DNA from: an uncultured Granulosicoccaceae bacterium
GTDB lineage: Bacteria > Pseudomonadota > Gammaproteobacteria > JABXHR01
Length of the DNA stretch: 12,380 nucleotides
Direction of reading: 5' to 3'
Assembly: GCA_937921805.1 (NCBI GenBank)
Contig: CAKZUS010000041.1
Coordinates: forward strand, 1-12,380
This document shows, in pieces, positions 6,451 through 12,380 of the stretch (its first letter is position 1; every line of letters starts with the position of its first letter). Under the pieces are notes generated by a model. It was not told the origin of the DNA, made no database searches, and saw nothing but the letters and a program-made list of their open reading frames with translations. The translations under genes were made by a program, and so were the position numbers.

Positions 6451-7737
6451 ATGCTGTCTTCTGTGTCTGAGCCGGTCGCCATTGTGCGTTTACTGCACCG
6501 TTTGTTTGAATGCGCTGTCGCCTGTGCGGACCCAATGCGCAGACTGGCGGCGCATCTTCCGCCAAAGCCGGCGGGGCGGGTGGTGGTCGTGGGGGCAGGA
6601 AAAGCCAGCGCCCGCATGGCCGAAGCGCTTGAAACAGCCTGGGGACCCTGCGAAGGCCTAGTGATTACTCGCTACGGCTATGCCCGACCCTGTGAGCGCA
6701 TCGAGATTGTCGAAGCGGCGCACCCCGTGCCCGATCAGGCCGGTGCGCAGGCGACGCGGCGGATGCTGGCTCTGCTTTCTCGTTTGGGGCCGCAGGATCT
6801 GGTGCTGGGGCTGATCTCTGGCGGTGCTTCCTCGCTGCTGGTTGCCCCAGTTGCGGGCGTGAGCTTGGCGGACAAACAAGCCCTCAACGCGGCGCTACTC
6901 GCCAGCGGCGCGCCGATAGATCGTATCAACACGGTGCGCAAGCATCTCTCGCTGGTCAAAGGCGGGCAGCTCGCTGCCGCCGCTGCCCCTGCGCGTATGC
7001 ACAACCTCTTGATCTCCGACGTGCCGGGCGATGATCCGGCCTTTATCGGCTCCGGCCCCACTGTGGGCGAGGACTCTTGTGCAGCCGACGCTGTGGCGGT
7101 GCTTGAGCAGTGGTCTGTTGCCGTGCCCGATACGGTGCGCGCAGCCTTGCAGCAAGGCAGTGGTGTGGTCCGCACTACCGACCCCCGCTTGCTAAGGGTT
7201 GAGAATCATGTCATCGCTGCGCCGATTCAGTCTTTGCAGGCGGCGGCTGCGCTGGTGCTCGAGCATGCCGACTGCGAAGTCCGTCTGGTGGGAGACGCCC
7301 TGGAGGGCGAAGCGCGCACGGTAGCGGCTAGCCATGCGGCTCTGGCCTTGGAGATTCAGGCCACTGCGCTGTCTCGCCCAGTGCTGCTGCTCTCTGGTGG
7401 CGAGCTGACCGTCACGCGGCGCGGCGATGGCGTGGGCGGACCCAATGCCGAATACGCCCTGGCGTTGGCCCTGGCGCTGGATGCCGCCGAGGGTATTTTT
7501 GCACTGGCGTGTGATACGGATGGAGTGGACGGCGCGGCAGAAGTCGCAGGGGCCGTGGTGGATCCCAGCACCCTGCACCGTGCTGCGACTCTGGGCGTTG
7601 ATCCGGCGCAGGCACTGGAGCGTAATGACGCGCATACTTTTTTTGCCGCGCTAGGCGATCAAGTCGTAACGGGGCCGACCCTGACCAATGTGAACGATTT
7701 TCGGGCTATCTGGATTGCCCCGCGCGCTTCGCACTAG
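6451..7737 (+). CDS. gckA: Glycerate 2-kinase, MOFRL family (GckA/TtuD-like)
   Basis: This 428-residue cytoplasmic kinase is predicted to phosphorylate D-glycerate to 2-phosphoglycerate, feeding glycolysis; older annotations call the family hydroxypyruvate reductase (TtuD). VVVVGAGKAS (44-53) carries the conserved Lys51. Next come GLISGGASSLLVAP, RINTVRKHLSLVKGGQLA and SDVPGDDPAFIGSGPTVGE in the N-terminal DUF4147 domain. The C-terminal MOFRL domain has SGGELTVT, GGPNAEYALALALAL, DTDGVDG and GPTLTNVNDF. Length and motif order are complete. GTG codons extend the frame to 6361, inside the upstream gene, but the family-like sequence begins after ATG 6451, so I use that; its ribosome site is weak. 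It lies 26 bases after the pseudoprotease gene and may be co-transcribed with it, without an obvious functional link. The family is sure. Confidence 0.93.
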   Translation: MLSSVSEPVAIVRLLHRLFECAVACADPMRRLAAHLPPKPAGRVVVVGAGKASARMAEALETAWGPCEGLVITRYGYARPCERIEIVEAAHPVPDQAGAQATRRMLALLSRLGPQDLVLGLISGGASSLLVAPVAGVSLADKQALNAALLASGAPIDRINTVRKHLSLVKGGQLAAAAAPARMHNLLISDVPGDDPAFIGSGPTVGEDSCAADAVAVLEQWSVAVPDTVRAALQQGSGVVRTTDPRLLRVENHVIAAPIQSLQAAAALVLEHADCEVRLVGDALEGEARTVAASHAALALEIQATALSRPVLLLSGGELTVTRRGDGVGGPNAEYALALALALDAAEGIFALACDTDGVDGAAEVAGAVVDPSTLHRAATLGVDPAQALERNDAHTFFAALGDQVVTGPTLTNVNDFRAIWIAPRASH

Positions 7738-7760
7738 CCAAGTGGTGCACCTGGTATATC
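7738..7760 (+). promoter_or_regulatory. Imperfect palindrome abutting a TATATC -10-like box
   Basis: In the 56-base gap before the proline-racemase-like gene, CCAAGTGGTGCACCTGG (7738-7754) is an imperfect palindrome of the form CCAnGTGnTnCACnTGG. It touches TATATC (7755-7760), which resembles a -10 box 33 bases before ATG 7794. No good -35 is visible at the usual distance. It could be an operator for a local regulator; this is low-confidence inference. Confidence 0.3.
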
Positions 7761-7793
7761 CTGAGTCGATTAGGCAGCTCTAGGCCCACCACG

Positions 7794-8849
7794 ATGCGCA
7801 CTTCTCAGATTCTCACCGCCGTTGAAGCCCATGCCGAAGGCGAGCCAGGGCGCGTGATCACAGGCGGACTGCCCCATATTCCCGGGCGCTCGGTGTTCGA
7901 GAAAATGCAGTGGCTGCAAGCGAATCGCGACGATATTCGTCTACTGATGCTGCGCGAGCCACGGGGTCAACCCGCGCTGTGCTGCAATGTGATTGTGCCG
8001 CCCTGCGATCCGAGTGCCGACGCGGGGTTTATCATCATGGAGCAGACCGAATACCCGCCGATGTCCGGGTCCAATACTATCTGCGTCACAACCGTCTTGC
8101 TAGAGACCGGCATTGTGCCGATGATCGAGCCGGTGACTACGCTGAGACTAGAATCCCCTGCGGGGCTGATCGACGTGCGGGCCGACTGCAAAGACGGCAA
8201 AGTCACACGCGTGACGCTGCGCAACGTGCCCTCGTTTGTGGTGCATCTAGACAAAATCATCGAGGTGGCCAATATCGGCACCGTGAGTGTTGATATTGCC
8301 TGGGGTGGGATGTTTTTTGTACTCGCTGATGCCGACACACTTGGCATTGATCTCGACGGTGCCAATGGCGCAGAGATCGTCAAAGTCTCCGAGGCGATTC
8401 GCGCTGCAACGCTCGAACAATGGCCCGTGGTCCATCCCGAGAATCCCGCCATCACCGGCCCCACTATCACCAACCTCTGGGGCGCACCAACAGACCCGAA
8501 CACCCACGGGCGCGGCGCTATCACCGTCTCGACCGGCGGCTTCAACCCGCATCGTCCGCATGCCCTGCCCGGTACCTTAGACCGCTCGCCCTGTGGCACG
8601 GGCACTTGCGCCAAAATGGCGGTGTTGCATGCGCGAGGGCGATTAGAGGTGGGGCAAGACTACGTGAATGCCGGCCCACTGGGCACGACCTTCACGGGAC
8701 GGATCGAGCAGACCACCCGCATTGGCCCCTATCCTGCCATCGTACCGACGCTCTCTGGTCAGGGATGGATCTACGGCACATCGAACTATCTGCTCGACCC
8801 CAGCGACCCGTTTCAGAACGGTTTTACCATCGGGGACATTTGGGCTTAA
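7794..8849 (+). CDS. Proline racemase superfamily enzyme with Ser/Cys pair (hydroxyproline epimerase or 3-hydroxyproline dehydratase type)
   Basis: This 351-residue cytoplasmic enzyme belongs to the proline racemase/hydroxyproline epimerase superfamily. The N-terminal HAEGEPGRVITGG (13-25), the GFIIMEQTEYPPM segment and the C-terminal DRSPCGTGTCAKMAVLHARG (263-282) are diagnostic. Proline racemase and 4-hydroxyproline 2-epimerase use two cysteines (MCGHG and SPCGTGT). Here the first is replaced: MSGSNT at 90-95 gives S91, and the second, C267, is kept. Trans-3-hydroxyproline dehydratases of animals show the opposite change (Cys then Thr). From memory, Ser/Cys members form their own bacterial subgroup linked to hydroxyproline metabolism, so I do not choose between epimerase and dehydratase. 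No other hydroxyproline gene (oxidase, dihydrodipicolinate-synthase-like deaminase) is in the window. ATG 7794 has no strong Shine-Dalgarno but matches the family start. Confidence 0.88.
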   Translation: MRTSQILTAVEAHAEGEPGRVITGGLPHIPGRSVFEKMQWLQANRDDIRLLMLREPRGQPALCCNVIVPPCDPSADAGFIIMEQTEYPPMSGSNTICVTTVLLETGIVPMIEPVTTLRLESPAGLIDVRADCKDGKVTRVTLRNVPSFVVHLDKIIEVANIGTVSVDIAWGGMFFVLADADTLGIDLDGANGAEIVKVSEAIRAATLEQWPVVHPENPAITGPTITNLWGAPTDPNTHGRGAITVSTGGFNPHRPHALPGTLDRSPCGTGTCAKMAVLHARGRLEVGQDYVNAGPLGTTFTGRIEQTTRIGPYPAIVPTLSGQGWIYGTSNYLLDPSDPFQNGFTIGDIWA

Positions 8850-8882
8850 GCCCCTCTCCTGTGACTGAAGGTTCCAAATTCT

Positions 8883-9938
8883 GTGAAAATGTTTCTACGC
8901 CTCACGCTTATTCTCGTCGCAGTGATTACCACCGGCTTAGTGGTGTCATGCATCGCTGTTCCGCCGCCGTCGAACTCCCCCCACTTCAACCTGGAGAAGG
9001 GCCAGTTCGAGCACCCCAATGGCGTGTCGCACGCCAAAAGCCCAGGCCAATTGTTCGGCTTTGCGCGGCAAATGTGGAGCCGAGCGGAAGACCCAACGGA
9101 GCGCACCGGCATTGACTATCAGGCGCTCAATGCTGAGGATTTTGTGGGGTTTGACAACAAAGCGGTGTGGCTGGGGCACTCGACCGTACTGCTGTCTGTC
9201 GAGGGGCTGACTCTCTTGACCGACCCGATCTTTGAGCGCCGCGCCTCGCCAGTGGGTTTTCTTGGGCCAGCACGAGTCACTCCGGCGCCCGCCAAGGTAG
9301 AAGACTTGCCGCCCATTGATATCGTCATGATTTCGCACGCCCACTATGACCATCTCGACAAAGCGGCGATCAAGCAGTTGGCAGCGCGCCGCCCCGCCCC
9401 GCAATTTTTGGTGCCGCTAGGTATGGATTATGTGCTGCATCAGTGGGGAATCGCTCCCGAATTCGTGACGGCGCTAGATTGGTGGCAGTCCGTAGAGCGA
9501 GGCGGCGCGACCATCACCGCCACCCCCGTACAGCATTGGTCTAATCGCAGTCCCTTCGACCGCAACAAAACTCTATGGGCCGGATGGATGGTGCAGTGGC
9601 CGCAGTGGAAGTTCTACTTCGCGGGTGATACGGGGTATAGCCAAGACTTTGTTGACACCCGAGAGCGCCTGGGCGCGCCCGACTTTGCGGCGATCCCGAT
9701 TGGGGCGTATTTGCCGCGCGATTTTATGAAAAACTCGCATGTGAACCCCGAAGAAGCGGTGCAAATTTTTGATGATTTGCGCGTGCCGCAGGCGCTGGGG
9801 GTGCACTGGGGCACGTACAAGCTCACCACCGAACTGATGATGGACCCACCGCAGCGATTGGCCGACCTGATGGCCGAGCGCGAAGATGGACGGCGTTTCT
9901 GGGTGCGCAAGCCTGGAGAAATCTTCTCATTGCGATAG
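8883..9938 (+). CDS. Lipoprotein metallo-beta-lactamase-fold hydrolase (NAPE-PLD/RomA/UlaG-like)
   Basis: This 351-residue MBL-fold protein resembles the NAPE-phospholipase D/RomA group (Lactamase_B_2). The N-terminus KMFLRLTLILVAVITTGLV followed by VVSC (lipobox, acylated C23) marks it as an exported lipoprotein; Ile at +2 suggests outer-membrane sorting. WLGHSTVLLSVEGLTLLTDP is the typical opening strand pair, and HAHYDH (152-157) supplies the metal ligands. HWSNRSPFDRNKTLWAGW, FAGDTGYS (metal-bridging Asp), SHVNPEEA and GVHWGTYKL follow in family order. Start: GTG 8883 lies 11 bases after GAAGG (8867-8871) and fits better than ATG 8889. The substrate is unknown; relatives act on phosphodiesters or remain uncharacterised. 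It follows the proline-racemase-like gene by 33 bases in the same direction, without an obvious pathway link. Confidence 0.88.
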   Translation: MKMFLRLTLILVAVITTGLVVSCIAVPPPSNSPHFNLEKGQFEHPNGVSHAKSPGQLFGFARQMWSRAEDPTERTGIDYQALNAEDFVGFDNKAVWLGHSTVLLSVEGLTLLTDPIFERRASPVGFLGPARVTPAPAKVEDLPPIDIVMISHAHYDHLDKAAIKQLAARRPAPQFLVPLGMDYVLHQWGIAPEFVTALDWWQSVERGGATITATPVQHWSNRSPFDRNKTLWAGWMVQWPQWKFYFAGDTGYSQDFVDTRERLGAPDFAAIPIGAYLPRDFMKNSHVNPEEAVQIFDDLRVPQALGVHWGTYKLTTELMMDPPQRLADLMAEREDGRRFWVRKPGEIFSLR

Positions 9939-9985
9939 GCGTCGCAGGCTAGAGCGCAACGCGGGAGCCAAGTCGGGGCGATTTC

Positions 9986-10011
9986 GTGCAAAGATGCCCT
10001 CTCTTTTGCAC
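9986..10011 (+). repeat. Small inverted repeat in the rluF leader
   Basis: GTGCAAA at 9986-9992 and TTTGCAC at 10005-10011 are exact reverse complements with a 12-base loop; one extra base prevents the stem from extending through GA/TC. It lies 22 bases before the probable rluF start, in the 95-base gap after the MBL-fold gene. It has no T-run and is not a terminator. It could be an operator half-site pair or a leader hairpin. Confidence 0.35.
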
Positions 10012-10033
10012 TCTCTCATCAAAGGACAATCCC

Positions 10034-11059
10034 TTGAGTATGCGCGACAGTACGAGCGGCGGCGTACGCCTCAACAAATACATCAGCAGCTCTGGGCATT
10101 GCTCGCGTCGTGAGGCCGATAAGCTCATTGAGAGCAACCGGGTCAAGATCAATGGCAAACGGCCCGAGCTAGGCGCTCAGGTCGGGCCGGGCGATGTGGT
10201 GAGCGTAGACGGTCGCGAGATCGAGGGCAGCGCCGAGAACAAATCCGATCGCATCTACATCGTCTACAACAAACCCATCGGCATCACTTGCACGACCGAG
10301 CGCGACGTGAAGGGCAATATCATTGATGCGGTGGATCACGACCAGCGCATCTTTCCTGTGGGGCGTCTGGATAAACCCTCCGAGGGGATTATCTTGCTGA
10401 CCAGCGATGGCGATATCGTCAACAAGATTTTGCGCGCCGAGAATGCCCACAGCAAAGAATATCTGGTCACGCTCAACAAGGCCATTGCCTCTGACTTTGC
10501 GAGCAAAATGTCCAAAGGTCTCCCCATTTTGGGCACCGTCACGCAACCCTGTACGGTCACGGTACAAGGCCGCAATGTCTTTACTATCGTCCTCACGCAG
10601 GGTCTGAATCGCCAAATCCGGCGCATGTGCGAATACCTGGGCTACGAAGTGACGCAGCTCCAGCGGGTGCGGATTATGAACCTCTCGCTCGGGCGACTCA
10701 AGAGCGGGCAGTGGCGCAATGTGACGCGCGAAGAAATGGCGCAACTCAACAAAGCCATCGAAGGCTCGCGCAGCGAGTCTTCCAAGCCCGGTAATAGAAA
10801 ATCGCATTACAAAAAAGCGCTCAAGAAAAGTCGTTTTCACACTGATAGTCCTCCGCAAAAAGCCTCTGCCGAAGCCAGACGAGGCAGTGCCTCAAGTTCG
10901 CGCGGTACCGCCTCGCGTAGCACAGTCAAGTCCGGCACCAAGCCGACGGCGCCTCAGCGTTCGGGCAAGCCTGCAGCAAAAACGGGCACAAAGACGGGAA
11001 GCAAACCCGCTGGCCCGTCCGCAAATCGGCCGCGCTCTGCGCCAAAACGCCGTAAATAG
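10034..11059 (+). CDS. rluF: 23S rRNA pseudouridine synthase RluF with a long basic C-terminal tail
   Basis: This RsuA-family pseudouridine synthase is predicted to modify 23S rRNA U2604. The N-terminal S4 RNA-binding domain (about 11-70) contains VRLNKYIS, CSRREADKLIE, VKINGK and PGDVVSVDG. The catalytic motif GRLDKPSEGIILLTSDGD has the nucleophile D113, followed by KEYLVT, GLPILGTVTQPC, QGLNRQIRRMCEYLGYEV and RIMNLSLG. These match Escherichia coli RluF block by block as I remember it. After about residue 242 comes a roughly 100-residue low-complexity tail rich in Lys, Arg, Ser, Ala, Thr, Pro and Gly, longer than the E. coli one and probably disordered and RNA-contacting. Start: AAAGGA at 10021-10026 is 7 bases before TTG 10034 and 13 before ATG 10040, so TTG is preferred; either yields the same domains. 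The frame is open to 9986, but the extra residues are not family-like. Confidence 0.94.
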   Translation: MSMRDSTSGGVRLNKYISSSGHCSRREADKLIESNRVKINGKRPELGAQVGPGDVVSVDGREIEGSAENKSDRIYIVYNKPIGITCTTERDVKGNIIDAVDHDQRIFPVGRLDKPSEGIILLTSDGDIVNKILRAENAHSKEYLVTLNKAIASDFASKMSKGLPILGTVTQPCTVTVQGRNVFTIVLTQGLNRQIRRMCEYLGYEVTQLQRVRIMNLSLGRLKSGQWRNVTREEMAQLNKAIEGSRSESSKPGNRKSHYKKALKKSRFHTDSPPQKASAEARRGSASSSRGTASRSTVKSGTKPTAPQRSGKPAAKTGTKTGSKPAGPSANRPRSAPKRRK

Positions 11060-11092
11060 CCCAGACCACAATGCCGGACCAGAGATGCGGTG

Positions 11093-12334
11093 ATGAGTAG
11101 CCCAGAGCGCAGCCACTACGACGTGATTATCCTCGGTGCCGGTGCAGCGGGGCTGTTCTGTGCCTTTCACGCCGCCCAGCGCCAGCGCAAGGTCTTAGTG
11201 GTCGAGAAAGCCAACAAGATCGGCAAAAAAATCCTGATGTCCGGCGGCGGGCGCTGCAATTTTACCAACCACTTTGTCAGCCCCGAGAACTACCTCTGCG
11301 CCAATCCGCACTTCTGCAAGTCGGCGCTGAAGCAGTACACCCAGTGGGACTTTATCGCCCTGGTCGAAAAATACCAGATCGACTACGAAGAGCGACAACA
11401 CAGCCAATTGTTCTGCAAAAATTCCGCGCGCGATATCCTCAACATGCTGCGCAGCGAGTGCGAGCAAGCCGGAGTCGTGATCAGCACGCACTGCGAACTG
11501 GAGTCGGTGACTGCCTTGCCCGACGCAGCAGCGCAAGCCACCGCAAAGCGCCGCTACCAGCTCTCACTCAGTGAGAAGCAACAAGCGAAGACACTCACCT
11601 GCCGCTCCCTGGTCGTCGCGACGGGGGCGCTGTCGATTCCCTCGCTCGGTGGCAGTGATATGGGCTATAAAATCGCCGAGCAGTTTGGCCTGCCGCTTAC
11701 GCCGCGTCGCGCGGGCCTCGTGCCCTTTATGTTCAGCGATGCCATGAAACCCGTATGCGAACGCCTCTCCGGCCTCGCGCTAGACGCCGTTATCCGTTGC
11801 CGAGAGCAGAGCTTTCGCGAAGCGCTGCTGTTCACCCACCGCGGTATGAGCGGCCCCGTGGTGCTGCAAATCTCCAACTACTGGTACCCCGGCGATCAGA
11901 TCGTCGTAGACCTGCTACCCGACACCGACGCTGCGCAATGGTTGCTTGACCTCAAACAACAAAAAAGCAAGCACCGACTCAAGACCGTACTCGCACAGCG
12001 GCTCGCCAAATCCCTCGTGCGCGAACTGCAAAGCCTCTGGTGGGCCGAGTCAGAACAGCGGCCACTTGTGGACTACAGCGACAATACGCTCAGAGAGATC
12101 GGCGACAAGCTCAATGCCTGGCGGCTCAAACCCTCCGCCACCGAAGGCTACCGCACCGCTGAAGTCACCCTCGGGGGGGTCGATACCACCGCGATCAGCT
12201 CCAAAACCATGGAAGCCTTGCAGCAGCCCGGCCTGTATTTCATCGGCGAAGTGCTGGACGTGAGTGGGCACTTAGGCGGATTTAATTTCCAGTGGGCCTG
12301 GTCATCGGGATATGTGGCAGGAGTGAATGCCTGA
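11093..12334 (+). CDS. HI0933/YhiN (BaiN)-family FAD-dependent oxidoreductase
   Basis: This 413-residue cytoplasmic flavoprotein belongs to the HI0933/YhiN family, which includes the bile-acid enzyme BaiN; the role of the general bacterial member is unknown. The FAD-binding GAGAAGLFCAF is near the N-terminus, followed by VVEKANKIGKKILMSGGGRCNFTN, the family signature. SLVVATGALSIPSLGGSDMGYKIAEQFG is the second nucleotide-contact motif, FTHRGMSGPVVLQIS lies in the insert domain, and the C-terminal EVTLGGVDTTAISSKTME and GLYFIGEVLDVSGHLGGFNFQWAWSSGYVAG closes the FAD site. It is full length. GTG 11090 and ATG 11093 are adjacent candidates; ATG is chosen by codon preference, with only a weak purine stretch upstream. 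It follows rluF by about 30 bases and could share its transcript. Confidence 0.93.
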   Translation: MSSPERSHYDVIILGAGAAGLFCAFHAAQRQRKVLVVEKANKIGKKILMSGGGRCNFTNHFVSPENYLCANPHFCKSALKQYTQWDFIALVEKYQIDYEERQHSQLFCKNSARDILNMLRSECEQAGVVISTHCELESVTALPDAAAQATAKRRYQLSLSEKQQAKTLTCRSLVVATGALSIPSLGGSDMGYKIAEQFGLPLTPRRAGLVPFMFSDAMKPVCERLSGLALDAVIRCREQSFREALLFTHRGMSGPVVLQISNYWYPGDQIVVDLLPDTDAAQWLLDLKQQKSKHRLKTVLAQRLAKSLVRELQSLWWAESEQRPLVDYSDNTLREIGDKLNAWRLKPSATEGYRTAEVTLGGVDTTAISSKTMEALQQPGLYFIGEVLDVSGHLGGFNFQWAWSSGYVAGVNA

Positions 12335-12380
12335 GCGAGAGCTTTGTCATTGCCGAGCGCACTAAACGCATTCTGGTAAT
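12331..12380 (+). CDS. Possible start of a further gene, cut by the window end
   Basis: The frame starting at CTG 12331 reads LSESFVIAERTKRILV and stays open to the end. GGCAGGAG at 12316-12323 is a good Shine-Dalgarno 7 bases before that CTG, and CTGA would overlap the flavoprotein stop. The frame is open from 12286 and also holds GTG 12292. Only about 16 residues are visible and I do not recognise the product. It may not be a gene. Confidence 0.25.
   Translation, partial: MSESFVIAERTKRILV

Noticed and set aside
7967..8614. 215-residue minus-strand frame opposite the proline-racemase-like gene
   Set aside because: It lies entirely inside a conserved gene and shows no family motifs.
8420..9115. 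231-residue plus-strand frame overlapping the proline-racemase-like and MBL genes
   Set aside because: It spans two well-supported genes in another frame, and its Arg/Pro/His-rich composition is typical of out-of-frame GC-rich sequence.
10169..10858. 229-residue minus-strand open frame antisense to rluF
   Set aside because: It is a shadow of a strongly conserved gene in GC-rich DNA, with no recognisable domain or ribosome site.
1..12380. CRISPR arrays, insertion sequences, tRNA or rRNA genes
   Set aside because: I saw no regularly spaced repeats, transposase motifs, terminal inverted repeats or tRNA-like cloverleaf in the short gaps between genes.

Overview
The window is dense, fairly GC-rich bacterial chromosome with short gaps and several 4-base or larger gene overlaps. 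The gene set points to a gammaproteobacterium: an RluF-type rRNA pseudouridine synthase, an AraC-type MtlR-like regulator, and a secreted protein ending in what looks like a GlyGly-CTERM (rhombosortase) tail. I cannot name a genus from the sequence alone. No phage, transposon, CRISPR, tRNA or rRNA signal was seen.

Bases 1-3891 carry the distal part of a hexitol (sorbitol/mannitol) catabolic operon on the + strand. It holds the 3' part of a MalG-type sugar ABC permease, a SmoS-like sorbitol dehydrogenase (SDR family), an AraC/MtlR-like activator, and an MtlK-type mannitol 2-dehydrogenase. Imported sorbitol and mannitol would both be oxidised to fructose. A perfect 13-bp hairpin separates the permease stop from the SmoS domain and covers its most likely start codon. 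A GNAT acetyltransferase with an unclear start follows directly.

Bases 4366-5496 (- strand) encode a PatB/MalY-type PLP C-S lyase whose 3' end overlaps the GNAT gene by 8 bp. A 139-bp divergent gap separates it from a + strand gene for a small secreted protein. That protein has a chymotrypsin-like layout, but the catalytic His and Ser are replaced by Asp and Ala, and its tail resembles GlyGly-CTERM. This likely pseudoprotease is the most unusual gene in the window.

Bases 6451-9938 (+ strand) encode a MOFRL-type glycerate 2-kinase, a proline racemase superfamily enzyme with a Ser/Cys rather than Cys/Cys catalytic pair, and a lipoprotein metallo-beta-lactamase-fold hydrolase of the NAPE-PLD/RomA type. 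Bases 10034-12334 encode RluF with a long basic tail, then a HI0933/YhiN-type flavoprotein. The last about 50 bases may open another gene.

Most of the window is ordinary metabolism. I do not see a clear new multi-gene system. The items most worth checking are the GlyGly-CTERM pseudoprotease, the hairpin over the smoS start, and the Ser/Cys proline-racemase-like enzyme.
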